64,000 nucleotides of DNA from Ensifer sesbaniae (lineage in GTDB: Bacteria > Pseudomonadota > Alphaproteobacteria > Rhizobiales > Rhizobiaceae), in assembly GCF_013283665.1 (NCBI RefSeq), contig NZ_JABEKU010000002.1, positions 1,238,863 through 1,302,862 of the forward strand, read 5' to 3'. The notes under the pieces were generated by a model. The model saw only the letters and a program-made list of their open reading frames with translations, made no database searches and was not told where the DNA came from. A program made the translations under genes and the position numbers. Each line of letters begins with the position of its first letter. Positions within the stretch are counted from its first letter, which is position 1. Shown piece after piece: positions 34,459 through 42,848 of the stretch.

Positions 34459-34668
34459 CTAGCGCAAAGTACGCTCCTTGATCGGCTTGCGCGTCTCGGC
34501 TGCCTTCTTCGGCGAGGCAGTGCGATCCGCCTTGGAGCTACGAACGGAGGCGTCTACGCCGATCTGCCCGCCCTTCTGGGGCGATGTGTTGCTATCGGCT
34601 TCCCCGCGACCATGATCGCTCTTGCGCTGCTGTTTGCCGGTGTTCGTCGGCTTGTCTCTGAGGGGCAT
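34459..34668 (-). CDS. Small hydrophilic basic protein
   Basis: This encodes 69 residues (MPLRDKPTNTGKQQRKSDHG onward), almost without hydrophobic residues, rich in Lys, Arg, Ser and Gln, and probably disordered. A perfect AGGAGGTGGGCA stands before the ATG, which is the main support. It lies 82 bp upstream of the pcm-fusion gene on the same strand, but the stress promoter of that gene is inside the gap. No function is known. Confidence 0.6.
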   Translation of the reverse strand: MPLRDKPTNTGKQQRKSDHGRGEADSNTSPQKGGQIGVDASVRSSKADRTASPKKAAETRKPIKERTLR

Positions 34669-34736
34669 TGCCCACCTCCTTTTTTTTAAGCCGATCGAAC
34701 CGCCGTTTCGATACATCGCAGAACAGTGGCGGCCGC

Positions 34737-34862
34737 TCACGGTGCATGAGGCCCGGAGCGGCACCTCTCGCGGTCCCGGTAGCTGTCGCCTCGGATGGTG
34801 ATCACCGTCCAGTGGTGAAGCCAGCGGTCCAATATTGCCGTGGCAACGACAGGGTCTCCGGA
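34737..34862 (-). pseudogene. IS21-family IstB C-terminal fragment
   Basis: The reverse strand encodes GDPVVATAILDRWLHHW, TVITIRGDSYR and a stop at 34737-34739. This is the end of the IstB ATPase of IS21 elements (DPVVATAILDRLLHH...I.G.SYR). Only about 40 codons remain. Confidence 0.7.
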
Positions 34863-34875
34863 GCACCCATATCCC

Positions 34876-36099
34876 TCAATTGCGTCGACTTACGCGCCAG
34901 ATGACGTTGCCGACGTCGTTCGCCACAAGCAGTGCGCCGCTTTTGTCGATCGCCACGCCGGCCGGACGCCCCATCGCCTTGTTGTCGCGGCCGATAAAGC
35001 CGGTGAGGACATCCTGTGGCCTGCCACTGGGCTTGCCGTTGCGGAAGGGCACGAAGACGACTTTGTAGCCGCTGTAGACGCTCCGGTTCCAAGAGCCATG
35101 CTGACCGACGAATGCCCCGTTGCGGTAGCGTGGGCCGAGTGAAGCGCCTTTGGAGAAGGTCAGGCCCAGCGAGGCCGTGTGCGAACCCAGGGCATAGTCG
35201 GGCTTGATGGCCTTGGCAACGAGATCCGGCCGCTGAGGCTTGACCCGGGTGTCAACTTTTCCGCCGAAATAGCTGTACGGCCAGCCGTAAAAGCCTCCAT
35301 CGCGGACGGAGGTCATGTAATCGGGCACGAGATCGTCACCGATCTCGTCCCGTTCGTTGACGGCGACCCAGAGTGCGCCACTTTGCGGATTCCAGGAGAG
35401 GCCATTCGGATTGCGCAGGCCCGAGGCGAAAACGCGCGTGCGGCGGCTTGCGCGGTCAACCTCGAGAACCGCGGCTCGGTTCGTCTCCCCCTCCATACCC
35501 TTTTTCGCCGACATTGCTGTTCGAGCCGACAGCCACGTAAAGTTTGCGTCCGTCTGGGCTGGCGATGACGTCCTTGGTCCAATGGTGGTTGAGATCGCCC
35601 GCCGGCAGATCGACGATCTTTTGCGCCGGAACGGTTATTCGAGTCCGGCCGTTCATATAGGGGAAGGCGACGAGGGCATCGGGGTTGGCGACATAGAGCG
35701 TGCCGTTCGATTGGTTGCTGTGCGCCGGCACGCTTCATTGCGGCGCCTATGACCAGCTTGCGAAGACTGAAGCCGCCCCCCTTCTTTTCCGGCGCATTGC
35801 TTTCAGCGACCAGCACATCGCCATTGGGCAGGACGTGCAGCCAGCGCGGGTGATCGAGACCGGCGGCGAAGGCCTTGACCCTCAAGCCCTTCGCCGGCGT
35901 CGGCGCCGCCAGCCTTTCGCCTCGGCAATGCGGATCGTGGGGATCAGCGTCGATCGCGGCTTTGGCAGCGTCGGGTTCGGGCCGTAGCTGCCATTGGCCG
36001 CAATTGCCCCTGTCTTCTCAGAGGAATTGGCGACACAGCCCGTGACAAGGGCCCTATGAAGGTAACGATGATCAAGAGTCGCGGGAAACCGGTATTCAT
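34876..36099 (-). pseudogene. Sorbosone-dehydrogenase-type PQQ lipoprotein relic
   Basis: The ATG 36099 follows GGAGGACATCCG and opens a lipoprotein signal whose lipobox (LVTGC) is now in a second frame. Pieces of the GSDH/L-sorbosone dehydrogenase family follow in three frames: [99 protein letters not shown] and GNVIWRVS. At least three frameshifts and a deletion of about 40 codons near 35715 are visible. A stress promoter with one mismatch lies upstream. Confidence 0.8.
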
Positions 36100-36112
36100 C
36101 GGATGTCCTCCG

Positions 36113-36137
36113 AACGGAATGGATCATCGCCGGTTCG
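36113..36137 (-). promoter_or_regulatory. Decayed EcfG-type promoter of the dehydrogenase relic
   Basis: On the reverse strand CGAAC (36133-36137), 16 bp, then CGTT (36113-36116): one base away from the GGAAC consensus, 14 bp before the relic's start. Confidence 0.35.
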
Positions 36138-36290
36138 GATGTCCGCTTTTCTCCGCTTCCGTGGCCGCATCGTGTCTCGCTGACAAGACGGTCTCCTGGG
36201 ATCGCCCGCATTTCGTCGTCACGATGAACCGGCATGTCACCAAGCCCTGAATAATGTCCATGTTTGCGCGGGTCCATACTAGATTGAGCG

Positions 36291-37226
36291 TCATCCAGGA
36301 GAATGCGCCTCACTCGCCTTCGCTGTATCATCCAGAACTCCCTCGGCGCCTTCGATTGCCCCTTCTGCTGCGGCATCGGCCGTGGCCGCGAGGTGATCGC
36401 GGACTCTGTCCGACGCCTCGCCGGCGGCCTCATCCTCTAGCGCTGTCGCAGGCAATGCAGCGCCAATCGCCGCACCGATCGCAAACGCCAACGCACCTCC
36501 CACCAGCGGCTGGTCGCGAAAGTTCTTGAGAATGGCCGCATTTAGCTGTGCGCTGCGAGCTTGCGCTGATTGGCCGACATCGCGAGCACTATCTGCCACC
36601 GCCCGGCCGGCGTCCGCAACGGTACCAGAAATGCCGCCCGCCGCGCCCTTTATCTCTCGCCACGTTGCCGACGCCCAGCCGGAGGCTTCATCGAACAACT
36701 TGCCTGTTTCATCACGGATATCCTCGATCGGCCGTCCGGTAACGTCGGCGAAGCCACGGTAGACGGTGCCACTGGGATCGACGAAATGACCGGCCCTGCG
36801 GCCAGCGGCATCGGTGCGGGCTCGAAAGCGACTGCCACTTTCGTCTTCGAAGTGGCTGTACCGCTCGCCAAAATTCGCCTCGACCGGGCCAACACGCCGC
36901 AAGTTGCCTTTGACGGACGCGAGTGGATAGTTGTCGAAACCATTATCGGGGGCTGAAGCATGAGGTGCGCGGGAGGCGGGATCCGCGAGTAGCCAGGCTA
37001 GGCCGATGCCCGTCAGAGCTACCGGGATAGGATTTGCCTTCATTGCGCCAGCGAGATTGGTGAGAAATTCAGCTCCTCCGCTCCGCCTCGCATAGGCGAA
37101 AAGTTCATCCATCAATTCGCCAGGGGACATACGCTCCTGGATAGTGTGAAGCTTGTCTTCGATCCTTTGTCGATCGGCTTCGATCTCCCGCTGTAATTCG
37201 GCAGGCGAATGCGTGTCAGCGCTCAT
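36291..37226 (-). CDS. DUF3618-domain membrane-associated protein
   Basis: This encodes 311 residues. Residues 5-50 match DUF3618 (ELQREIEADRQRIEDKLHTI, QERMSPGELMDEL), followed by a segment NPIPVALTGIGLAWLL, a charged middle that includes FRARTDAAGRRAGHFVDPSG, helical repeats and a C-terminal glycine-zipper-like helix (GGALAFAIGAAIGAALPATA). Such proteins occur with holin-like proteins in envelope-stress operons of alphaproteobacteria. Its ATG overlaps the stop of the upstream gene as ATGA. Confidence 0.75.
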   Translation of the reverse strand: MSADTHSPAELQREIEADRQRIEDKLHTIQERMSPGELMDELFAYARRSGGAEFLTNLAGAMKANPIPVALTGIGLAWLLADPASRAPHASAPDNGFDNYPLASVKGNLRRVGPVEANFGERYSHFEDESGSRFRARTDAAGRRAGHFVDPSGTVYRGFADVTGRPIEDIRDETGKLFDEASGWASATWREIKGAAGGISGTVADAGRAVADSARDVGQSAQARSAQLNAAILKNFRDQPLVGGALAFAIGAAIGAALPATALEDEAAGEASDRVRDHLAATADAAAEGAIEGAEGVLDDTAKASEAHSPG

Positions 37227-37642
37227 CGTACTGTTTCCTTAGCCACATCGAGGTCGCGTTGGAGGGAAGCCGTCGTCTTGTCGAAGCGCACGCTGCGGTC
37301 GCCAAGTTTGCCAAGACTGCGCGAGATCATTGCCCAGGCGAGAAGGGCGACGAGGACACCGACGATAACCGCTGACAAGGCATTGGCGTTGGCTTCCTGC
37401 ATTCCTTGTGCGACGAGAAAGGCACCGAGGCCCTGCACAACAGCACTCAGGAGCACGCCGATGGCCGCGATGGCGAAGATAAGCCCGACAAGAAGTGTTT
37501 CGAGAGCACCGATCGCCCGGTCCAGATTCTCGCTTGCCTCGGCCTTGGCAAGTTCGATTTCTTTTCGGAAAAGCCCGGATATATCTATCACCAACCCTGC
37601 CATGAGGTCGGTTAGGGAGCGGTCGTCACGGGGGTTAAGCAT
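37223..37642 (-). CDS. Phage-holin-3_6-like membrane protein
   Basis: This encodes 139 residues. An amphipathic N-terminus (DLMAGLVIDISGLFRKEIEL) leads to two membrane helices (LLVGLIFAIAAIGVLLSAVV and NALSAVIVGVLVALLAWAMI). This is the layout of the actinobacterial-holin-X/holin_3_6 family, which in rhizobia is not phage-linked. The gene overlaps both neighbours. The chosen ATG follows AAGGAA; the longer frame to 37843 reads back into the previous gene. Confidence 0.72.
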   Translation of the reverse strand: MLNPRDDRSLTDLMAGLVIDISGLFRKEIELAKAEASENLDRAIGALETLLVGLIFAIAAIGVLLSAVVQGLGAFLVAQGMQEANANALSAVIVGVLVALLAWAMISRSLGKLGDRSVRFDKTTASLQRDLDVAKETVR

Positions 37643-38222
37643 CGCGCAATTCCTTCTCAAAGTCCCAATCGCCTTCCTCGTCAAAGTCCCAATCGCCTTC
37701 CTTCTCGTTTGTCGGAGAGGAATTCGATCGAGCATCATCTGAAGTGCTCTGGGATCGCTGGGCCGAGGCAGACAGGAAGCGACTTGCCGCCAATCCCGCA
37801 ATTGCTGCCATGCCGAGAAAGGCGAGGGGTTGCTTTCGCCCAAAATCTTCGGCCATTGCGGCTATTTCGCCGAGCTTTCGCTCCTCACAGTCGCGCGCCA
37901 GCCGTCCGATTGAGCTCCCCATTTGTTGCGTATAGCGCCCAAGCGCCGGTTGCTCCGACTGGCGGAGTTCAGATCCGACCTTCTCCATGGCGTTTGCGAG
38001 ACCGCGCAGTTGGCGCGCTAGAGCGCTCTTTTCGTGATCGATGGCCTGGGCTGCGGCTACCTTCGCTTGGCTGCCTTGATCATCACCGCGTGAATCAGCC
38101 CGAGTTTCATCCGGCCTCTCGGGGAAACCATTTCTGGAGCTCGTCGCGTACCGGCCGTTCTCCTCGGACGACGACAACCTTTGCTGTTGCTGGGGTCTGG
38201 GGTCCTTTGGGTCGTCGGTCAT
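37635..38222 (-). CDS. Hypothetical protein heading the DUF3618 operon
   Basis: This encodes 195 residues starting MTDDPKDPRPQQQQRLSSSE behind GAGGAGG. The N-terminal 60 residues are polar and disordered, the middle is helical (LARQLRGLANAMEKVGSELR), and a hydrophobic stretch PLAFLGMAAIAGLAASRFLS lies near the C-terminus. The tail has a duplicated acidic GDWDF unit caused by a 24-bp tandem repeat. It is probably an envelope-associated stress protein; no catalytic motif is seen. Confidence 0.65.
   Translation of the reverse strand: MTDDPKDPRPQQQQRLSSSEENGRYATSSRNGFPERPDETRADSRGDDQGSQAKVAAAQAIDHEKSALARQLRGLANAMEKVGSELRQSEQPALGRYTQQMGSSIGRLARDCEERKLGEIAAMAEDFGRKQPLAFLGMAAIAGLAASRFLSASAQRSQSTSDDARSNSSPTNEKEGDWDFDEEGDWDFEKELRDA
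37657..37704. repeat. 24-bp tandem repeat in coding sequence
   Basis: A 22-base identical block starts at 37657 and again at 37681 (period 24), encoding two GDWDF(D/E) units at the end of the 195-residue protein. Confidence 0.85.
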
Positions 38223-38269
38223 TTGCGCCTCCTCTTCGATCGGACGGCGGCCCGATTCATTGCGCATCA

Positions 38270-38294
38270 AACCAACGAATTTGATCCTTGTTCC
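38270..38294 (-). promoter_or_regulatory. EcfG/RpoE2-type promoter for the DUF3618 operon
   Basis: GGAAC (38290-38294) and GGTT (38270-38273), reverse strand, 16-bp spacer, 48 bp before the ATG at 38222. Confidence 0.65.
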
Positions 38295-38639
38295 CCGGAT
38301 AGGCGCAGCCTGGATCGCTTGACCAACATGCCTTGCGGAACTGCTCGGAATCGCGACCCCTCTTGAAGCGCGAGCCCAATTGGGGCGGCTCTCCGGCGAC
38401 CGAAGCCCCGTATGAAGCGCCAAGACCGCTAACGCCGTCGTGGCGACGACCATGTTAGATAGCGCCTGTTGTCCGAGCAGCCTCCGGCGAAGCGTGGCCA
38501 ACGAGACCAAAATTTAAGTTACGGCAGAGTCGATCTCCTTACGCGGAAGGGATACGAGCTTCCTTCGGGTTCAAGCAATTGAATGGCGCAAGATTCCCAG
38601 TTGCCGCGTCGGCTTTACGCAGTCCACGCGGCGACCATT
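38295..38639. other. No recognisable gene
   Basis: A leftward frame (to 38510) includes a hydrophobic segment (VVATTALAVLALHTGL) but runs through the stress promoter into the next gene and has no ribosome site; I do not annotate it. Confidence 0.3.
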
Positions 38640-39110
38640 CATCCGACACGTTGCAGAGGACATCGCCGGCACGGGATAAGGTACGGGTCTGTTGCCCCAA
38701 GGCCGAGATCGGCTTGTGGGTCGCCGAGCCGGTAGCCAAACAGCGCATCGTTCCATTGAAGCCGGCCGAATATCGCATAGGGATTCGAGTAGCAGCTTGT
38801 GTGGCTTAAAACGATAGCCGTCTGGTTCGTAGGGACCGTGGACACGATAAGCATAGATGGTCTCGGGTTCTGTTCCAGCGATAAAACCGGACCAGATGTC
38901 CCCCTCCCGGTTGGGCAGAGCGAGGCCGGCCCCTTCTTGCCGTCCGTAGAAAACAGGCAGAGTTCCACCTTTTCAGCATGCGTCGAGAAGAGCGCAAAAT
39001 GGGTCGCCCGCCCGTGAATTCGGCTCCGAGTTCCGATTTAAGCGCATTCAATTCCGAAAACACGAGATCCACGTACAAGCTCTCCTGGAGTGAATTCAGG
39101 CGGGCCGCAG
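38640..39110 (-). pseudogene. glgX: glgX-like glycogen debranching enzyme relic (N-terminus)
   Basis: Reverse-strand pieces in three frames give the CBM48 start of GlgX: ELGAEFTGGR, then HFALFSTHAEKVELCLFSTD, then DIWSGFIAGTEPETIYAYRV, HGPYEPDGYRF and KPHKLLL, and RLQWNDALFGYRLGDPQADL. About 150 codons of a protein of about 650 remain, with several frameshifts. It lies divergent from a treZ relic, and both retain stress promoters. Confidence 0.8.
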
Positions 39111-39155
39111 CTCCCAGGTGTCCGGGCGGCAACGTGTGAAGGGCCCGGGAGTGCG

Positions 39156-39180
39156 AACCCCGCGGGCCGATGATTGTTCC
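39156..39180 (-). promoter_or_regulatory. EcfG/RpoE2-type promoter facing the glgX relic
   Basis: GGAAC (39176-39180), 16 bp, GGTT (39156-39159), reverse strand. It is back to back with the promoter at 39196-39220. Confidence 0.6.
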
Positions 39181-39195
39181 GGCAGGACCATGCCA

Positions 39196-39220
39196 GGAAC
39201 GAACGAGTGCCTCTGAGGTT
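39196..39220 (+). promoter_or_regulatory. EcfG/RpoE2-type promoter facing the treZ relic
   Basis: GGAAC (39196-39200), 16 bp, GGTT (39217-39220); the treZ-like ATG follows at 39247. Confidence 0.6.
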
Positions 39221-39246
39221 CTAATGCAGCAACAGGAACGACCCCC

Positions 39247-39575
39247 ATGGATATACTTGAAGAACCGCGCTGGGGCGCGAGGATGCTGTCACCAGATCGA
39301 GCCCGGTTCTCTATCTGGGCCCCTGACCACAAATTCATGTGCCTGGCGCTCGGCGATCGCGTTCTCGATATGGAAGCCGAAGCGGACGGTTTGGTTTTCA
39401 GTTACTCGCCCCGCGGCCGCCGGATCACTCTATCAATTCGTCCTTCCGGAGGCGACGCACCGATGCCGTCATATGGTCAATCGGCTGGCTCGCCAGATGT
39501 GCCCTCACCGCTCCGGGGATTGTGGTGTCAGTGGACACCCAGACAGTCAGGCGGAACTAAGCGCAGAGTAGTGGC
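39247..39575 (+). pseudogene. treZ: treZ-like maltooligosyltrehalose trehalohydrolase relic
   Basis: The frame begins WGARMLSPDRARFSIWAPDH, then LALGDRVLDMEAEADG, the N-terminal domain of TreZ. It then shifts to AAGSLYQFVLPE in a neighbouring frame and later pieces fade. About 100 codons of nearly 600 remain. TreZ releases trehalose from maltooligosyl-trehalose, a stress-linked pathway. Confidence 0.7.
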
Positions 39576-39584
39576 AGGTGTGCT

Positions 39585-40238
39585 ATGCCAGGGTCAGTCA
39601 CATTGAAGGCAGGCCCGGCGCTTGCTACGAAACATGCAGCTGGCGCTTCTTTAAGCGCAGTCAAGCATCAGGCACACGAATGTCAGCGTTGCGACCTCTA
39701 TAAATATGCAACGCAACTCGTGTTTGGTGAAGGCCCAGATGTCGCCAAACTCGTTCTCGTTGGCGAACAACCCGGTGACAAGGAGGACGTTGCAGGGCGC
39801 CCCTTCGTTGGACCAGCTGGAACCGTTTTGACCGAATGTCTCCGGGAGGCTGGAGTCGAGCGGAAGGATTGTTATCTGACGAACGCCGTTAAACACTTCA
39901 AATATGAGCAACGCGGCAAACGCCGGCTGCATTCGAGACCGAACGCCGGTGAAGTGCAGCGCTGTGCCTGGTGGCTGGGCGCCGAGCTCGAGCAAATCCG
40001 ACCGGACGTCGTTGTGGCATTAGGCGCCACGGCGGCAAGAACGCTGCTTGGCGCTGCCGTGAAAGTGACGAGAGATCGGGGAAGGCCAATTGATATCGGT
40101 CGTGGCTTCTGGCTGCTTGTGACGATACACCCGTCTTATCTCTTACGAATCCGCGATCGGGAAACTGCTGCGCGCCAACGCAGGGATTTTGTCGACGACT
40201 TGAAAACCGCGGTTAAACTTCAAACCCGGCCCGGATAA
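39585..40238 (+). CDS. udgX: UdgX-type uracil-DNA glycosylase
   Basis: This encodes 217 residues of the family-4-like UDG fold with four cysteines for an Fe-S cluster (C33, C36, C85, C96). Motif A is [20 protein letters not shown] and the later motif is [13 protein letters not shown]. The diagnostic UdgX loop KRRLHSRPN is at 112-120; its His (H116) in known UdgX proteins forms a covalent bond to the abasic site after uracil removal. The protein is intact between decayed genes. No own stress promoter was seen; it follows the treZ relic promoter by about 365 bp and could be read from it. Confidence 0.9.
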   Translation: MPGSVTLKAGPALATKHAAGASLSAVKHQAHECQRCDLYKYATQLVFGEGPDVAKLVLVGEQPGDKEDVAGRPFVGPAGTVLTECLREAGVERKDCYLTNAVKHFKYEQRGKRRLHSRPNAGEVQRCAWWLGAELEQIRPDVVVALGATAARTLLGAAVKVTRDRGRPIDIGRGFWLLVTIHPSYLLRIRDRETAARQRRDFVDDLKTAVKLQTRPG

Positions 40239-40365
40239 CAAAAATTCGCTAAAACACCAGCATGCAGATACCTCGCCAAAACAAAAGATTCGGCGAATCC
40301 AGCCGTTCCTCGTCTGTGGCAATGGCAATGCGAGACTTTTGTCGCCGCCTTACCACCGCGACATC

Positions 40366-40530
40366 AGCTATCTCAAAGCAGGCCTTATGTCGGCGCATGC
40401 GATCACTGTCGTCAGTCCGACATACGCGCGCGAAATCATGTCGCCGCGGCAAGGCATGGGACTTGAGGGTGTCATCAATGTGCGTCACGACGACGTGGCA
40501 GGAATCGTGAACGGTATCGATTCGTCGAAC
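40366..40530 (+). pseudogene. glgA: glgA-like glycogen synthase fragment
   Basis: [37 protein letters not shown] and [11 protein letters not shown] match the glycogen synthase segment FLKGGL..AD.ITTVSPTYA.EI.TPE.G.GL...L......GI.NGID. Nothing of the rest of the protein remains. Together with glgX and treZ it indicates a lost glycogen/trehalose cluster. Confidence 0.8.
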
Positions 40531-40589
40531 CCCTACATACGCGCACCCTTGCGGAAGGGGGTGCAAACGGTCAGACCTAATACGGCCCC

Positions 40590-41249
40590 TCAAACCACTT
40601 CGTCCTGCGTTCCGGCGGTGGTCGATGAACGCACGCGCAGATTGTTCTGAACGTGCGTTACACCGGAGACCATCTCGACGCAATCCTCAGCCCGTCGCTT
40701 GTCCGATCGGCTCGACACCTCGCCCGACAGCGTCACTTCGCCGCTCGCGACGGAAACGTCGATGTCCGAAGCATCAAGCCACGGGTCGTCGGTCAGACGA
40801 TCGTTCACGTCTTCTTCGATGCGCTCATCGGCGCGAGTATAGCCCTTCGGACCCTTACCGCGGAACTGGTCGGCTCTGCGCCGCGAAGCGGCCTCCTCAT
40901 CGCCAAACCAGGACGCGATTTCATCGCCGGCACGGTCCATGAAGCGGCGCTCGCGCCCATAGCGATCTTCGCGCCGGGGCTCATAGCGGCCACGCTCTGA
41001 GCCATAGCGATCCTGGCCATAGCGATCTTGGTCACCATAGAGGCTGGAGCGCCCATATGACGGATAATCGAGATCATCGGTGCGCCAATCGGAGGGGGCA
41101 CCCCGATCGTAATCGGAAAACTGGTAGTCGCTGTCCCCATAGGGGCGGCTCCTGAAATATCCACGCCGTTGGAGGCCATAATCATCCGGGCGCGAGTTGC
41201 CGTAGCGGCGCCCATAACGTTCTTCGCGTTCGTAGCGGTCCTGTGCCAT
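40590..41249 (-). CDS. BON-domain protein with SWFGD motif
   Basis: This encodes 219 residues. The N-terminal 95 are Arg/Tyr/Asp-rich and repetitive ([20 protein letters not shown]), an [16 protein letters not shown] segment follows, and residues 143-210 form a BON domain ([52 protein letters not shown]). There is no clear signal peptide, so it may be cytoplasmic or associate with membranes through the BON domain. GGAGGACC precedes the ATG and a stress promoter lies 45 bp upstream. Confidence 0.8.
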   Translation of the reverse strand: MAQDRYEREERYGRRYGNSRPDDYGLQRRGYFRSRPYGDSDYQFSDYDRGAPSDWRTDDLDYPSYGRSSLYGDQDRYGQDRYGSERGRYEPRREDRYGRERRFMDRAGDEIASWFGDEEAASRRRADQFRGKGPKGYTRADERIEEDVNDRLTDDPWLDASDIDVSVASGEVTLSGEVSSRSDKRRAEDCVEMVSGVTHVQNNLRVRSSTTAGTQDEVV

Positions 41250-41293
41250 CGATAGGTCCTCCTTATTGGCGGCTCTTGCTTGAACGGGCTCAG

Positions 41294-41318
41294 AACCAGC
41301 AACGGTCCTTCCTGTTCC
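41294..41318 (-). promoter_or_regulatory. EcfG/RpoE2-type promoter for the BON gene
   Basis: GGAAC (41314-41318), 16 bp, GGTT (41294-41297), reverse strand. Confidence 0.65.
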
Positions 41319-41509
41319 TCTGAACGGCAACGCGAATTCAAAATTGTGCCAGTCATACCAAGGGACCTGCCTATCGCTGTCCACTGCTCCGCATCCGCCA
41401 AGTGCAGAGGGCCGATGCAACGGTCCGCTTCCACGGCAGGGGCGGTGGCTCGCCCATGGCATAATCCATCCTCGACATATCCTGGAAACGTAACCTGAGA
41501 AAAAGGCTG

Positions 41510-41800
41510 CGTGGCTCGGTGCGCGGTGCCACGAGGCGACCTTCAAGTCACGACTTACGTTCACCAGTTCCCGATCCGGGAGCGGTGGGCGTCCTCTGGC
41601 TCTGGAAAGGGAGCTGTGGCACGCGCAGCGATATTTGACCGGGCGACACCTGGGGTTTCGCAGACGGCCTTCATTCCAAAATTCCTCTCGGAAGAGAGAT
41701 TGAGCGCAACATCCGTTTTTTTGGGCCACCAGCGACTTCGAGGGCTTCCTTGACGATTTCGCTCTCCATCGTCTTTTGGCCAGACCCATATAGATCGAGA
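41510..41800 (-). pseudogene. IS3-family transposase fragment (OrfA end, OrfB start)
   Basis: Reverse-strand pieces GQKTMESEIVKEALE then KKTDVALNLSSE match the end of IS3-type OrfA (KTMENEILKEA). MKAVCETPGVARSNIAARAT and RGRPPLPDRELV, in shifted frames, match the start of OrfB. The element is cut on both sides. Confidence 0.65.
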
Positions 41801-41928
41801 CGCCGCTTGTGATGCTGCACAGCGCTATACATGGGAGATGCTTGGCTTCAAAGCTGGGCGCCCTGAAATGACAGGTCCGTGCGACGTGCCGGTGTGGCTG
41901 CGGTGACTTAACCGGCGATGCCAACGAT

Positions 41929-42003
41929 CTAATGCAATCCGAAGAAAGACAGGATCGCGATGACGATTACGACAAGGCCTACAAGATAGATCAGCTGGTT
42001 CAT
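41929..42003 (-). CDS. 24-residue single-helix membrane protein
   Basis: The ORF begins MNQLIYLVGLVVIVIAIL and ends FFGLH, almost entirely one membrane helix. It stands behind AGGAGGAGGTC, with a stress promoter 24-48 bp upstream. Similar micro-proteins occur widely in rhizobia next to stress genes. The ribosome site can pair with an upstream complement (see 42001-42026). The combination of promoter, site and composition supports a real gene despite its size. Confidence 0.7.
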   Translation of the reverse strand: MNQLIYLVGLVVIVIAILSFFGLH

Positions 42004-42025
42004 GACCTCCTCCTTTTGGGAGGTC
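42002..42025 (-). promoter_or_regulatory. Ribosome-site-sequestering hairpin of the 24-residue gene
   Basis: In the leftward message GACCTCC can pair perfectly with GGAGGTC next to the ATG, around an 8-base loop. The pairing would bury the ribosome site. Confidence 0.45.
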
Positions 42026-42026
42026 T

Positions 42027-42051
42027 AACCGGTGAACGGTGGTTCCGTTCC
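42027..42051 (-). promoter_or_regulatory. EcfG/RpoE2-type promoter for the 24-residue protein
   Basis: GGAAC (42047-42051), 16 bp, GGTT (42027-42030), reverse strand. Confidence 0.65.
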
Positions 42052-42054
42052 AGT

Positions 42055-42517
42055 TCGGATTGATGGATTGCGTTCTGGGCCAAGGACTGGAATGCAGCCT
42101 GATCGCGGAAGAACATGGTGACCGAGATCAAGAAGTCACTAAAAAGCGCTTGGGATTCCTCCGGGCGTTTCGCGCAGATGGGCATAGTATTCTGCAAGCG
42201 TCTCCTTGCGCGTGACCTGGGCGCGCCGCGCAATTCGACGCAGGATCGTCGCCCGCTTATACTGCGAGAAATCATGGCCGGTGCGCACCTGTATGTGCGA
42301 GAATCCTGCCAAGAAAATCCTCGTCCCCGGAACGAACATAGGTCGCCGGAAGTTGGTCGCGCAGCGCCAGCAATTCTGCAAGCCGGTCGGCAATCTGTGG
42401 AAGCGGCAATACGAAATCCGCCGCCTCGGTATCGATGGCGCTTCGGCATGGAGGCATACTCGGCGTCGTTCGGTCCTGCACCAGCACGATCCCGCCGGCT
42501 TCCTTGACGGCCGTCAC
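42055..42517 (-). pseudogene. CheB/CheR hybrid chemosensory protein fragment
   Basis: From 42517 the frame reads MTAVKEAGGIVLVQDRTT, then SAIDTEAADFVLPLPQIADR, the end of a CheB methylesterase domain. A frameshift leads to VRTGHDFSQYKRATILRRIA, the start of CheR, and another to FSDFLISVTMFFRDQAAF. The CheB-then-CheR order identifies the hybrid proteins of rhizobia (over 1000 residues). About 150 codons remain. Confidence 0.75.
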
Positions 42518-42519
42518 CC

Positions 42520-42658
42520 CTAGGGCCCCGTCAGCGCCGGCCCCAGTGCCGCCCCGGCTGGCATTGCCAGAATTCTCTTCTTTATCGTCTTTATCGTCGT
42601 TGCAATCTTCATCGTGTTTCTCGCGCTTGCGTTCATGCAGGGAAAGATCGCCTTCTAG
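42520..42658 (+). pseudogene. DUF1328-like membrane protein fragment
   Basis: The frame ending at the TAG 42656-42658 encodes SAAPAGIARILFFIVFIVVA then IFIVFLALAF, like the end of DUF1328 (AAGIAKIL FFIFLVLFVVSL). The N-terminal helix and start are missing where the cheB/R fragment begins. Confidence 0.5.
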
Positions 42659-42848
42659 ATAGCGCCGTTTGCAATCTCGAGCGGTTGTTGCTGACCCGGC
42701 GAAGATTTAGGAAGAAGCGATCCGGTGGACATGGACCGTTCATCGCCGTGGCAACGACAGCCCTGTAGCCGGGATTCCTCGGCGTTTAGTTAAATGCCAG
42801 GCGAGATCCTGGCAGAGCCACGGATGGGGTTCTCGGTTTCTAACCTGT

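Noticed and set aside
42735-42775. Second IstB-like trace sharing GCCGTGGCAACGACAG with 34848-34863
   Set aside because: Only about six codons (AVVATAM) are compatible with IstB; too short to call.
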